Source of the DNA: Comamonas antarctica
GTDB lineage: Bacteria; Pseudomonadota; Gammaproteobacteria; Burkholderiales; Burkholderiaceae_C
Direction: 5' to 3'
DNA length: 64,000 nt
Assembly (NCBI RefSeq): GCF_013363755.1
Contig: NZ_CP054840.1
Span: forward strand, 324,001 to 388,000
Shown: piece by piece, positions 46,293 to 55,500 of the stretch
How positions within the stretch are numbered: the first letter of the stretch is position 1
Layout: the number at the start of each line of letters is the position of its first letter
Translations under genes and position numbers: made by a program
Notes under the pieces: model-generated
What the model was told of the DNA's origin: nothing
Databases searched by the model: none
Seen by the model: the letters and a program-made list of their open reading frames with translations, nothing else

Positions 46293-47882
46293 ATGCTGCT
46301 GAAATTGTTGTCCTCGTCCCTGCTTGCCGCAGGCCTGCTCGCTGCCAGCGGCGCCCAAGCCGAGACCCTGCGCTGGGCGCGTGCCTCCGATCCCACCACG
46401 CTCGATCCGCACTCGTTCAACACCGGCACCAATTTCGTGCTCTCGCACCAGATGTACGAGACGCTGGTCACGCGCGACGCCAAAGGCAAGCTCGTGCCCA
46501 CGCTGGCCACGGCGTGGAAGCTCACCTCCGACCCCACGGTCTGGGAATTCAAGCTGCGTCCCGGCGTCAAATTCCACGATGGCGCGGCGTTCACGGCCAA
46601 GGACGTGGTGTTCTCGCTGAACCGTGCCAAGGGCCCCACGGCGCAGGTCAAGTCGCTGCTGGCCTCGATGGTCGAGGCCAAGGCCGTCGACGAGCTCACG
46701 GTGCATGTCAAGACCAACGGCCCGAACCTGATCTTCCCCGACAACCTGACCAATCTGTTCATCATGAACGAGGCCTGGGCCAAGGCCAAGGGCGCGGAGA
46801 CCACGCAGGACCCGGCCAGTTCCACCGAGAATTTCGCCACGCGCAACGCCAACGGCACCGGCCCCTACCAGCTGGTGAGCCGCGAACAGGACGCGCGCAC
46901 GGTCATGAAGGCCAACCCGCAGTACTGGGGCAAGGGCCAGGCGCCGCTGCAGATCACCGAGCTGATCTACCTGCCGATCAAGTCGCCGGCCACGCGCGTG
47001 GCCGCACTGCTGTCGGGCGAGGTCGACTTCGCGCAGGACATTCCCGCGCAGGACGTGGCCCGGCTCAAGCAGGACCAGCGCCTGCGCATCAACGAAGGCC
47101 CGGAAAACCGCTCGATCTTCCTGGGCCTCAACGTCGGCGGCAAGGAGCTCAAGCATTCGAGCCTCAAGGGCAAGAACCCGCTGGCCGATGCGCGCGTGCG
47201 CGAAGCCATCCATCTGGCCATCGACCGCGACGCGATCAAGCGCTCGGTCATGCGCGGACTGTCGATTCCCTCGGGCATGATCGCGCCGTCGTTCGTCAAC
47301 GGCTACAGCAAGGCCATGGCCGCCTATCCCAAGGCCGATGCCGCCAAGGCCAGGCAACTGCTGGCCGATGCCGGCTACCCGAACGGTTTCGACCTGACGC
47401 TGCACACCTCGAACGACCGCTACGTCAACGACGAAGCCATCAGCACCGCGATTGCCGGTTTCCTGGGCCGCGTGGGCATCAAGACCACGGTGGTCGCGCG
47501 GCCGATCGCGCAGCAGAGCGTGGCCATCAACAACGCCGATCTCGACTTCTACCTCTATGGCTGGGGCGTGCCGACCTATGACTCGGCGTATATCTTCGAT
47601 TTCCTGGTGCACACGCGCGGCAAGGACGGACGCGGGCCGACCAACGCCACGGGCTTCAGCAACGCCCAGGTCGATACCGACATCGTGTCGCTGGCTTCCG
47701 AGGCCGACAAGGCCAGGCGCGACCAGACGATTGCGCGCATCTGGGAGGTGGTGCAGAAGGAGCGTTTCTACATTCCGCTGCACGACCAGGTGATCCATTT
47801 CGCCTCGATCAAGCGCATCGACGTACCGGTGCACCCGGACAACGCCGTGCTGTTCAAGGATGTGAAGCTGGCCGCGAAGTGA
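46293..47882 (+). CDS. Peptide/nickel-type ABC transporter substrate-binding protein, copy 2
   Basis: A 529-residue paralogue of the preceding gene, collinear without gaps and very similar throughout (shared blocks such as RSIFLGLNVG, VREAIHLAIDRDAI and GWGVPTYDSAYIFDFLV). Differences concentrate in scattered surface positions. The signal peptide ends AQA at about 21-23. GGGGGAAATGCG precedes the ATG, a weaker site than copy 1. DppB-like permease begins 7 bases after its stop. The pair probably arose by tandem duplication and may widen the ligand range. Confidence 0.93.
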   Translation: MLLKLLSSSLLAAGLLAASGAQAETLRWARASDPTTLDPHSFNTGTNFVLSHQMYETLVTRDAKGKLVPTLATAWKLTSDPTVWEFKLRPGVKFHDGAAFTAKDVVFSLNRAKGPTAQVKSLLASMVEAKAVDELTVHVKTNGPNLIFPDNLTNLFIMNEAWAKAKGAETTQDPASSTENFATRNANGTGPYQLVSREQDARTVMKANPQYWGKGQAPLQITELIYLPIKSPATRVAALLSGEVDFAQDIPAQDVARLKQDQRLRINEGPENRSIFLGLNVGGKELKHSSLKGKNPLADARVREAIHLAIDRDAIKRSVMRGLSIPSGMIAPSFVNGYSKAMAAYPKADAAKARQLLADAGYPNGFDLTLHTSNDRYVNDEAISTAIAGFLGRVGIKTTVVARPIAQQSVAINNADLDFYLYGWGVPTYDSAYIFDFLVHTRGKDGRGPTNATGFSNAQVDTDIVSLASEADKARRDQTIARIWEVVQKERFYIPLHDQVIHFASIKRIDVPVHPDNAVLFKDVKLAAK

Positions 47883-47889
47883 GGCCGGC

Positions 47890-48855
47890 ATGCTCGCCTA
47901 CCTGTTGCGGCGCCTGGGCCAGTCGGCCCTGGTGCTGCTCGCGGTCTCCCTCATTGCGTTCATGGTGTTCCGCCATATCGGCGACCCGACGATCAGCCTG
48001 CTGGGCGAGGATGCAACGCTGGAGGAACGCGCGGCGCTGAACGCCGAGCTGGGCTTCGACAAGCCCGTGCCGCTGCAGTACCTGAACTATGTGGGCAAGG
48101 TGGTGCAGGGCGACCTGGGCATCTCCTACCGCCTCAAGCGGCCGGTCAGCGAAGTCATTGCCGAGCGCCTGCCGGCCACGCTGGAGCTGGCGCTGCTGGC
48201 CTCGGTCGGCGCGCTGGCGATCGGCCTGGTGCTGGGCGTCTATACCGCGCTCAGAAGCGAAGGCTGGCTCAGCCGCGCGGTCATGACCGGCTCGCTGATC
48301 GGGGTCTCGCTGCCCACGTTCCTGATCGGCATCGGCCTGATCTATCTGTTTGCCGTCGAGCTGCGCTGGCTGCCCTCGTTCGGCCGCGGCACCACGGTCA
48401 AGGTCGGCGCCTGGGAGACCGGCCTGCTCACGGCCTCGGGCTGGAGCGCCATCATCCTGCCGGCGATCACGCTGGGCTTCTACAACATGACGCTGATCAT
48501 GCGGCTGGTGCGCGCCGAGATGCTCGAGGTGCTGCGCTCCGACTACATCCGCTTCGGCCGCGCGCGCGGGCTGCGCGAGAAGGACCTGTACTTCGGCCAT
48601 GCGCTGCGCAACACGCTGATTCCGGTCATCACCATTGCCGGCCTGCAGATCGGCACGCTGATCGCGTTTTCCATCGTCACCGAAACCGTGTTCCAGTGGC
48701 CGGGCGTGGGCCTGCTCTTCATCTCGTCCATCCAGGGCGTCGATGTGCCGCTGATCGCGGCCTACCTGATGTTCATCGCGCTGCTGTACGTGGTGATCAA
48801 CCTGCTGGTGGACTTCCTCTACCTGGCCGTCGACCCGCGCCTGCGCCGGCGCTGA
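47890..48855 (+). CDS. Dipeptide-type ABC transporter permease (DppB-like)
   Basis: A 321-residue inner-membrane permease. The N-terminal helix MLAYLLRRLGQSALVLLAVSLIAF is typical of DppB/OppB. The periplasmic domain after helix 1 and the EAA loop (SDYIRFGRARGLREKDLYFGHALRNTLIP) contacting the ATPase are intact. It pairs with the DppC-like protein encoded 14 bases downstream. It is 7 bases after binding-protein copy 2. Confidence 0.95.
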   Translation: MLAYLLRRLGQSALVLLAVSLIAFMVFRHIGDPTISLLGEDATLEERAALNAELGFDKPVPLQYLNYVGKVVQGDLGISYRLKRPVSEVIAERLPATLELALLASVGALAIGLVLGVYTALRSEGWLSRAVMTGSLIGVSLPTFLIGIGLIYLFAVELRWLPSFGRGTTVKVGAWETGLLTASGWSAIILPAITLGFYNMTLIMRLVRAEMLEVLRSDYIRFGRARGLREKDLYFGHALRNTLIPVITIAGLQIGTLIAFSIVTETVFQWPGVGLLFISSIQGVDVPLIAAYLMFIALLYVVINLLVDFLYLAVDPRLRRR

Positions 48856-48869
48856 GAGAGGAACCGGAC

Positions 48870-49814
48870 ATGCCCGAAGTGATCGAGAAACCCTTGCCCG
48901 CCGCGCGGCGCGGCTGGCGCCAGAGCGACTCGCCGGTCAAGCGCGCGTTTGCGCGCTCGCGCACCGTGCAGCTGGCCTCGGCGGTGCTGCTGCTGATCGT
49001 GCTGGCCACGCTGTTCGCGCCCTGGCTGGCGTGGCAGAACCCGTTCGATTCCGCGGCGCTGGAGTTGAACGACGCCTTCCTGCGGCCCGGCTCCGAGGGC
49101 CTGCACGGCGCGTTCTACGCGCTGGGCGCCGACGATCAGGGCCGCGACGTGGCTTCGGCCATCCTCTACGGGCTGCGCATGTCGATGCTGGTCGGTGTAT
49201 CGGCGGTGCTGCTGTCGCTGTGCATAGGCATTCCGCTGGGCCTGGTCGCGGGCTACGCCGGCGGCTGGTTCGATACGCTGCTGATGCGCCTGGCCGACGT
49301 GCAGCTGACCTTCCCGGTGATCCTGGTGGCGATGTTGATCCTGGGCATCGTGCGCGGCGTGGTGCCCGAGGGCGCGCGCGATCAGGCCGCGGTGCTGGTC
49401 ATCATCCTGGCCATCGCGCTGTCCGACTGGGTGCAGTACGCGCGCACGGTGCGCGGCGCCGTCATGGTCGAGAAGCAAAAAGACTATGTGCTGGCCGCGC
49501 AGCTGATCGGCCGCAGCCGCACGGCGATCCTGGGCCGGCATATCCTGCCCAACCTGCTCGCGCCCATCCTGGTCATTGCCGCGATCAGTTTCGCGCAGGC
49601 CATCGTCGCCGAGTCCACGTTGTCGTACCTGGGCGTGGGCCTGCCGCCGACCCAGCCGTCGCTGGGCACGCTGATCCGCATCGGCCAGGGCTTCCTGTTC
49701 TCGGGCGAGTGGTGGATCCTGCTGTTCCCCTCGCTGGTGCTGCTGGCCCTGGCACTGTCCGTCAACCTGGTCGGCGACTGGCTGCGCGACGCCCTCAATC
49801 CCAAGCTGCAATGA
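48870..49814 (+). CDS. Dipeptide-type ABC transporter permease (DppC-like)
   Basis: A 314-residue permease. A basic N-terminal region (to about 30) precedes helix 1. GADDQGRDVASAILYGLRMSMLVGV and the EAA loop QKDYVLAAQLIGRSRTAILGRHILPN are DppC/OppC hallmarks; TLSYLGVGLPPTQPSLG is near the C-terminus. GAGAGAGG is upstream of the ATG at 48870. Its stop overlaps the ATPase start as ATGA, indicating translational coupling. Confidence 0.95.
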   Translation: MPEVIEKPLPAARRGWRQSDSPVKRAFARSRTVQLASAVLLLIVLATLFAPWLAWQNPFDSAALELNDAFLRPGSEGLHGAFYALGADDQGRDVASAILYGLRMSMLVGVSAVLLSLCIGIPLGLVAGYAGGWFDTLLMRLADVQLTFPVILVAMLILGIVRGVVPEGARDQAAVLVIILAIALSDWVQYARTVRGAVMVEKQKDYVLAAQLIGRSRTAILGRHILPNLLAPILVIAAISFAQAIVAESTLSYLGVGLPPTQPSLGTLIRIGQGFLFSGEWWILLFPSLVLLALALSVNLVGDWLRDALNPKLQ

Positions 49815-51517
49815 GCGCTACCGACCACTTTTCCCCGCCGGTGCTGCGCGTGCGCCAGCTGGGCGTGACCTTCGATACCTACCGCGGCCCGGTGCAGGTG
49901 CTGGACGATGTGAGCTTCGAGATTGGCGCCGGCGAAATCCTGGGCGTGGTCGGCGAGTCGGGCGCGGGCAAGTCCATGACGGGCGCGGCCGTGATCGGGC
50001 TGATCGACCCGCCCGGACGCATTTCCAGCGGCACCATCGAGCTGGACGGCAAGCGCATCGACGAACTGCGCGGCGAGGCCATGCGCCGCATCCGCGGCCG
50101 GCGCATTGGCTCGATCTTCCAGGACCCCCTGACCAGCCTGAACCCGGTCTACACCGTGGGCCGGCATCTGGTGGAAACCATCCGCACCCACCTGCCGGTG
50201 ACCGAAGCCCAGGCGCGGGCGCGCGCGCTGGCGCTGCTCGAGGAAGTCGAGATTCCCGATCCCAGGTTGCGCTTCGGCCAGTACCCGCACCAGTTCTCGG
50301 GCGGCATGCGCCAGCGCGTGGCCATTGCGCTGGCGCTGTGCGCCGAGCCGCAACTGGTCATTGCCGACGAACCGACGACGGCACTCGATGTCTCGGTACA
50401 GGCGCAGATCATCGCGCTGCTGCGCCGCGTGTGCCGCGAGCGCGGCGCCGCGGCGATGCTGATCACCCACGACATGGGCGTCATTGCCGAGACCGCCGAC
50501 CGGGTCATGGTCATGTACCAGGGCCGGGTGCTCGAAACCGGCCCGGTGCGCGAAGTGCTGGACCGGCCGGCCCAGCCCTATACGCGGGTGCTGATGGCGG
50601 CAATCCCGTCCGTGCACGAGCGGCTGGAGCGGCTGCCCGTGCCGGAAGTTGGCAGCCCGGCTTCAGCCCCGGCCGTCAAGGCCGAACCCGTGCCACGCGC
50701 CAACCCCGGCGCGGCCAAGACCCTGGTCGAGGTGCGCCATCTGGGCAAGGAATTCGATCTGTCGCCGGGCTGGCTCGAACGCCTGGTATCGCGCGAGCCG
50801 CGCAAGCTGCTGCAGGCCGTGGACGACGTGAGTTTCGCGATCCGCCAGGGCCGCACCTTTGGGCTGGTCGGCGAATCGGGCTCGGGCAAATCGACGGTGG
50901 CGCGCATGGTCGCGGGCCTCACGCTGCCCACGCGCGGCCAGGTGCTGTTCGATGGCAAGGACCGCTTCGAGGCCCAGGTCGACCTGCGCCGGCGCATCCA
51001 GATGATCTTCCAGGACCCGTATGCGAGCCTGAACCCGCGCTGGACCGTGGCGCAGTTGATTTCCGAACCGCTGGAGGTGCTGGCCCTGAGCGCGCGCCCC
51101 GACGAGACCGCCGAGCGCGTGGCCCAGGCGCTGCGCCGCGTGCGCATGACGCCCGACGACGCGCGCAAGTACCCGCACCAGTTCTCGGGCGGCCAGCGCC
51201 AGCGCATCGCCATCGCGCGCGCGCTCGCAAGCCAGCCTGAGTTCATCATCTGCGACGAACCGACCTCGGCGCTCGATGTGTCCGTGCAGGCCCAGGTGCT
51301 GAACCTGATGCGCGATCTGCAGGAGGAGTGCGGCCTGACCTATCTGCTGATCAGCCACAACCTCGCGGTCATCCGCCACATGTGCGACGACATCGGTGTC
51401 ATGCAGCGCGGCCGGCTGGTCGAAGCCGGCGATGCGCAGGCGGTGCTCGATGCGCCCCGGCATGACTACACGCGCGCGCTGATGGCGGCGGTGCCGGACA
51501 TCCAGCACGCGCATTGA
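49811..51517 (+). CDS. Fused dipeptide-type ABC transporter ATPase (DppD-DppF fusion)
   Basis: A 568-residue protein with two complete ATPase cassettes. The first (about 10-270) has Walker A GESGAGKS, signature FSGGMRQR and Walker B LVIADEPTTALD. The second (about 300-560) has GESGSGKS, FSGGQRQR and FIICDEPTSALD. A Pro/Ala-rich linker (about 280-297) joins them. It therefore replaces separate DppD and DppF and can energise the importer alone. The start ATG overlaps the permease stop. This is the last gene of the operon. Confidence 0.95.
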   Translation: MSATDHFSPPVLRVRQLGVTFDTYRGPVQVLDDVSFEIGAGEILGVVGESGAGKSMTGAAVIGLIDPPGRISSGTIELDGKRIDELRGEAMRRIRGRRIGSIFQDPLTSLNPVYTVGRHLVETIRTHLPVTEAQARARALALLEEVEIPDPRLRFGQYPHQFSGGMRQRVAIALALCAEPQLVIADEPTTALDVSVQAQIIALLRRVCRERGAAAMLITHDMGVIAETADRVMVMYQGRVLETGPVREVLDRPAQPYTRVLMAAIPSVHERLERLPVPEVGSPASAPAVKAEPVPRANPGAAKTLVEVRHLGKEFDLSPGWLERLVSREPRKLLQAVDDVSFAIRQGRTFGLVGESGSGKSTVARMVAGLTLPTRGQVLFDGKDRFEAQVDLRRRIQMIFQDPYASLNPRWTVAQLISEPLEVLALSARPDETAERVAQALRRVRMTPDDARKYPHQFSGGQRQRIAIARALASQPEFIICDEPTSALDVSVQAQVLNLMRDLQEECGLTYLLISHNLAVIRHMCDDIGVMQRGRLVEAGDAQAVLDAPRHDYTRALMAAVPDIQHAH

Positions 51518-51544
51518 GGCTTGCCAGCCGTCGGCGCACGCGCG

Positions 51545-52837
51545 TCAGCCGGTCACCACCCCGCTGACTTCTCCCAGGCCGATGCGCACCGCGCCCGCGC
51601 GCTCGCACCAGCCACGCAGCGTGAGCGTGTCGCCGTCTTCGAGAAAACTGCGCTGCTCGCCATTGGGCAGCTCCACCGGTTGCCTGCCGCTGCGCGCCAA
51701 CTCCAGCAGCGAGCCGGCCTCGTGTGGCTCGGGACCCGACAGCGTGCCCGAGCCCAGCAGGTCGCCGGGCCGCAGATTGCAGCCGTTCACCGTGTGGTGG
51801 GCGACCAGCTGCGCGGGGGTCCAGTAGGCGGCGCGCGTGGTATTGGTGCAAGACAGCCGCACGGCGGGCTGCGCGGCAGCGCGCATGCGGCCGGTCTGCA
51901 GCAGCACTTCGAGGGTGATGCTGAACGCCCCTTGCGCGCGGTGCCCGGGCGCGTCCAGGTAGGGCAGCGGCTGCGGATCGGTTGCGGGGCGCTCGAAGGG
52001 CGCGCGAAACGGCGCCAGCGCCTCCAGGGTCACGACCCACGGCGCCAGCGTACTGGCGAAGTTCTTGGACAGGAAGGGTCCCAGCGGCTGGTATTCCCAC
52101 CCCTGCAGGTCGCGTGCGCTCCAGTCGTTGAACAGCGCCACGCCAAACAGGTGCTGCTCCGCCGCGCCCATGCCGATGGGCGTGCCCAGGTCATTGCCCT
52201 GGCCGATGAACCAGCCCAGTTCCAGCTCGTAGTCTAGGCGCCTGCTGGGTCCCAGCGCCGGGGCCGAGGCTCCGGCCGCCATGGTCTGGCCTTGCGGACG
52301 ATGCACGCGCTGGCCGCTGACGCCGATCGACGAGGCCCGGCCGTGGTAGCCGATCGGCACCCATTTGTAGTTGGGCAGCAGCGGGTTGTCGGGACGGAAC
52401 TGCCGGCCCACGTTGGTGGCGTGGTGCACGCTGGTGTAGAAGTCGGTGTAGTCGCCGATGTCGCAGGGCAGGGCCATTTCGGCCCGGTCCTGGGCCACCA
52501 GCGCCTGCGACCATTGATTCTGCTGCGCGCTGTCTGCGCGCAGTCCCTGCGAGAGGGCGTGGCGCAGCGCCAGGCGCTCGGCCGCCGGGGCGGCCATCAG
52601 CGCGTTCATGTCGCAGCCCTCGACCAGGCGGGCGGCCTGCAGGTCGAGGATCTGGTCGCCGATGGCGACGCCGATGCGCAGGGGCCGGCCGCTTCCCGCC
52701 ACTCGGAAGCGGCCGAACGGCAGGTTCTGGATCGGAAAGTCGCCGCCCGGCTGGTTGGCACTGGCGACCCAGCTGCGCAGCTGCGGGTCGTGGGTGGCAT
52801 CGATGGCGGCGTGCATGGCGGCGGCTTCCTGGCTCAT
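51545..52837 (-). CDS. fahA: Fumarylacetoacetase
   Basis: A 430-residue full-length FAH that cleaves fumarylacetoacetate to fumarate and acetoacetate, the last step of tyrosine/homogentisate breakdown. The catalytic His region SVHHATNVGRQFRP, metal ligands DYELELGWFIG, and FNDWSARDLQGWEYQPLGPFLSKNF all match the mammalian and bacterial enzyme. The ATG overlaps the Bug stop (ATGA), so the two are translationally coupled. hmgA and maleylacetoacetate isomerase genes, frequent neighbours, are absent here. Confidence 0.95.
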   Translation of the reverse strand: MSQEAAAMHAAIDATHDPQLRSWVASANQPGGDFPIQNLPFGRFRVAGSGRPLRIGVAIGDQILDLQAARLVEGCDMNALMAAPAAERLALRHALSQGLRADSAQQNQWSQALVAQDRAEMALPCDIGDYTDFYTSVHHATNVGRQFRPDNPLLPNYKWVPIGYHGRASSIGVSGQRVHRPQGQTMAAGASAPALGPSRRLDYELELGWFIGQGNDLGTPIGMGAAEQHLFGVALFNDWSARDLQGWEYQPLGPFLSKNFASTLAPWVVTLEALAPFRAPFERPATDPQPLPYLDAPGHRAQGAFSITLEVLLQTGRMRAAAQPAVRLSCTNTTRAAYWTPAQLVAHHTVNGCNLRPGDLLGSGTLSGPEPHEAGSLLELARSGRQPVELPNGEQRSFLEDGDTLTLRGWCERAGAVRIGLGEVSGVVTG

Positions 52838-53838
52838 TCGGTGCCCATGTTTGCGCTGCGGGCGACCTTGCCCAGGCGCTCGTACTCGCGCTTGGTCAAC
52901 GCCTCGAATTCGGCCGCCGTCGAGCTGCGCGGCGTGAAGCCGGCGGCCAGCAGCTTGTCTTTCACGCCAGGCTCGGCCAGCGCGTCTTCCAGGGCCTTGC
53001 TCAGGCGCTGCACGGCGGCGGCCGGCATGCCCGCCGGGCCATAGACGCCAAACCAGGGCTCGACCGCGTAGTCCTTGAGGCCCGCCTCGGCCAGCGTGGG
53101 CACATCGGGCAGGGCCGGCGAGCGCTGTGCGCCGGCCACGGCCAGTGCGCGCAGCTTGCCGGACTGGATGTGCGGCAGCGAGGCTGGCAGGTTGTCGAAC
53201 GCCACCGGCACCTGGCCGCCGATCAGGTCGGTGATCAGCGGTGCGCTGCCCTTGTATGGCACATGCACCCAATCGGTCTTGCTGACCTGGGCGAAAAGCA
53301 CGCCTGCAAGGTGCATCGAGGTGCCGGCGCCCGCGGTGGCGTAGGGCAGTCCGGGGTTGCGGCGCGCATGGGCCAGCAGTTCGTCCACGTTCTTCACCGG
53401 CACGCCGGCGCCGACTTCCAGCACGATGGTCGAGTTGCCGAGCTGGCCGATGGCCGTGAAATCCTTGCGTGGATCGAAGGGCATCTTCTTGTAGATGTGC
53501 GGATTCAAGGCGTTGGTCGAGATCGCGCCCATGCCCACGGTATAGCCGTCCGGTGCCGACTTGGCGACCGCGTCCATGCCGATGTTGCCGCCCGCGCCGG
53601 CGCGGTTTTCAATGATCACCGGCTGGCCTAGCGTCTGCGCCATGCGTGCGCCCACGGTGCGCGCCACGAGGTCGGTGGTTCCGCCCGCGGCGTAGGGCAC
53701 GATGAAGCGGATGGGCTTGGACGGAAAAGCCTCCTGCGCGGCGAGCGGGCCGGCGGCCAGGCACAGCAGTGCGGCAGCGGCGCACAGCAGGCTGCGGCGC
53801 GGCTGGTGCGGGAAGGGGGCCGTGGTTGGATGGGGCAT
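52834..53838 (-). CDS. Bug/TctC-type periplasmic receptor
   Basis: A 334-residue Bug receptor. The N-terminus has about 15 residues before a hydrophobic signal core (SLLCAAAALLCLAAGPLAA). The hallmark IRFIVPYAAGGTTDLVART follows, with GAGTSMHLAGVLF and VPYKGSAPLITDL in the cleft. CAGGAG lies 5 bases before the ATG at 53838. It precedes and overlaps fahA and is divergent from an IclR gene, so it may bring in an aromatic acid or an acid derived from the fumarylacetoacetase route; this is inference. Confidence 0.93.
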   Translation of the reverse strand: MPHPTTAPFPHQPRRSLLCAAAALLCLAAGPLAAQEAFPSKPIRFIVPYAAGGTTDLVARTVGARMAQTLGQPVIIENRAGAGGNIGMDAVAKSAPDGYTVGMGAISTNALNPHIYKKMPFDPRKDFTAIGQLGNSTIVLEVGAGVPVKNVDELLAHARRNPGLPYATAGAGTSMHLAGVLFAQVSKTDWVHVPYKGSAPLITDLIGGQVPVAFDNLPASLPHIQSGKLRALAVAGAQRSPALPDVPTLAEAGLKDYAVEPWFGVYGPAGMPAAAVQRLSKALEDALAEPGVKDKLLAAGFTPRSSTAAEFEALTKREYERLGKVARSANMGTE

Positions 53839-53919
53839 GGTGTCTCCTGCTTGTCGGTATGGGAATGCGGCAGCGCGATTGCCTGCTGCCCTGGGTATTC
53901 TTGCGATCCACCGCAGTCC

Positions 53920-53925
53920 TACAAT
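53920..53925 (+). promoter_or_regulatory. Putative -10 box of the IclR gene
   Basis: TACAAT lies 25 bases upstream of the start codon in the 112-base divergent region; no convincing -35 is seen. GGCAG...CTGCC arms (about 53872-53891) form a weak inverted repeat that might be the regulator site. Confidence 0.3.
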
Positions 53926-53950
53926 CGCTTTTTCCACTGGATGGACAACT

Positions 53951-54730
53951 ATGGCGACTTTGGTGCTCGACCGCACGCTGCGTATCCTCGATCAGCTGTC
54001 GCGTTACGACACGCGCGGACTGACGCTGTCGGACATCGCGCGCCAATCAGGCATACCCCATCCCACGGTGCACCGGCTGCTGCGCGACATGGTGGCGGCG
54101 CGCCTGGTCGCCCCGCTGCCGGGCGGCCGCAGCTACGTGCTGGGGCGGCGCCCGTTCGAGCATGGCCTGGCCGCGCGTGGCCGCCATGACGTGGCGCCGC
54201 TTTTCACGGCCCACCTGCAGCGCCTGGCCGATACCACGGGCTATGCCGCCTACCTGTTCGTGCTCAGCGGCCACGAGGCCGTCTGCTATGCCCACACCAA
54301 CATGCAAAGGCTGGATCCGCCGCTGAGCGTGACCGTGGGCGGGCGCCGCCCGCTGGGGGTCGGGGCTGCCGGCCTGGCCCTCATGGCCGCCCAGGACGAT
54401 GCGCTGATCGAGGCCGCGCTGCAGGCCAATGCTGAGTCGCTGGGCCGTTATGGCGGCCTGGACGAGCCCGCGCTGCGCCGCCTGCTGGAGCAGACCCGTG
54501 GGCTGGGCTATGCGCGCAGCGGCGGCTGCCTGAACACCAACACTGCCGCCGTCGGCCACGCTGTGCTGGATGCCGGTGGCCGCGCGTTCGCGGCCATCAG
54601 CCTGTCCACCACGGTGGCGCGGCTCACGCAGCGCGAGACCTCGCGCCTGGCGGCCCTGCTGCGCGCGCAGATCGCTGAAATCCAGCCGCGCGTGCATTTC
54701 CATTGGAGCGACGAAGCGCCGCTGCGCTGA
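53951..54730 (+). CDS. IclR-family transcriptional regulator
   Basis: A 259-residue regulator. The winged HTH (about 1-65) reads LTLSDIARQSGIPHPTVHRLLRDMV. The effector domain includes TGYAAYLFVLSGHEAVCYAHTNMQRLD and GGRRPLGVGAAGLALMA, lacking the usual charged RGD-type loop seen in the other IclR of this window. I chose the ATG at 53951 because the HTH follows at normal spacing and GGATGG lies upstream. It is divergent from Bug-fahA and presumably controls them. Confidence 0.9.
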   Translation: MATLVLDRTLRILDQLSRYDTRGLTLSDIARQSGIPHPTVHRLLRDMVAARLVAPLPGGRSYVLGRRPFEHGLAARGRHDVAPLFTAHLQRLADTTGYAAYLFVLSGHEAVCYAHTNMQRLDPPLSVTVGGRRPLGVGAAGLALMAAQDDALIEAALQANAESLGRYGGLDEPALRRLLEQTRGLGYARSGGCLNTNTAAVGHAVLDAGGRAFAAISLSTTVARLTQRETSRLAALLRAQIAEIQPRVHFHWSDEAPLR

Positions 54731-54745
54731 TGTTGCGCGCGCGGA

Positions 54746-55414
54746 TCAGGGTCGGCTCGGCTGCGGCACGGGCACCGGCTGCGCCGGCCCCGACACCGGC
54801 AGCGGCGTGCGGATCTGGCGCGGGCCCTGCGGCGGGTTGGGAAAACCGCTGAGCGCGGCGTCGAACAGCGTGCCGAAGATGACCGGATCATTGGTCCAGA
54901 CATCCTCATGCACGGCCGAGGTCTCATAGACGATGCGCTGCGTGTTCTGCTCGCGCATCACCACGCTCACAGCGCGGTAGTACAGCAGCGGCGGCGTGTC
55001 GAACATGAAGCCGCCAAAGCCCACGCCCATGCCCCAGCCGGCGCCGCGGCCAAAGCCCATGCCCCAGTTCCAGCGCGGGCCGTAGGGCGCATAGGGACCG
55101 TAGTAGGAGGCCATGTCGCGCGTATAGCGCGCCTGCGCGCCGATCTGCACGACCAGGCTGCCGCGGCTGTCGTCACGCTGCAGTCCGACCCGGGCCAGCG
55201 ACTGCTGCGCCATGGCCTCGATGGCCGCGAACTGCGGAGCCTGCGCCTGCTGCGACGGCAGCAGTTCGAGCCGGTAGGTGGGCGGCACGGGAAATCCCGG
55301 CAGCGCCGAGTAGGTCTGCACATCGCTGTGCACTTCGCGCACGCTGGCGCAGCCGGCCAGCAGCGCGGCGCATCCAAGCACCGTCAGCGAGAGTTTCCAG
55401 CGGATCGAGGCCAT
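54746..55414 (-). CDS. DUF4136-type lipoprotein
   Basis: A 222-residue outer-membrane-type lipoprotein: signal to the lipobox LLAGC (Cys22). The mature part has the DUF4136-like pattern SDVQTYSALPGFPVPPTYRLE, a region rich in Gly, Tyr, Pro and Met (about 115-145), and EDVWTNDPVIFGTLFDAALSGFPNPPQG toward the C-terminus. Function is unknown. AAGGAA lies 6 bases before the ATG. It is transcribed in the same direction as the ttcA operon, 86 bases after ttcA. Confidence 0.85.
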   Translation of the reverse strand: MASIRWKLSLTVLGCAALLAGCASVREVHSDVQTYSALPGFPVPPTYRLELLPSQQAQAPQFAAIEAMAQQSLARVGLQRDDSRGSLVVQIGAQARYTRDMASYYGPYAPYGPRWNWGMGFGRGAGWGMGVGFGGFMFDTPPLLYYRAVSVVMREQNTQRIVYETSAVHEDVWTNDPVIFGTLFDAALSGFPNPPQGPRQIRTPLPVSGPAQPVPVPQPSRP

Positions 55415-55500
55415 GGCAGTTTCCTTCGTGCGCTCGCAATGCAAAACCAGAGGCGGGAGGGCGGCGAGCCCGCATTCCCTGCCGCCCCGACGCTGTCCAT

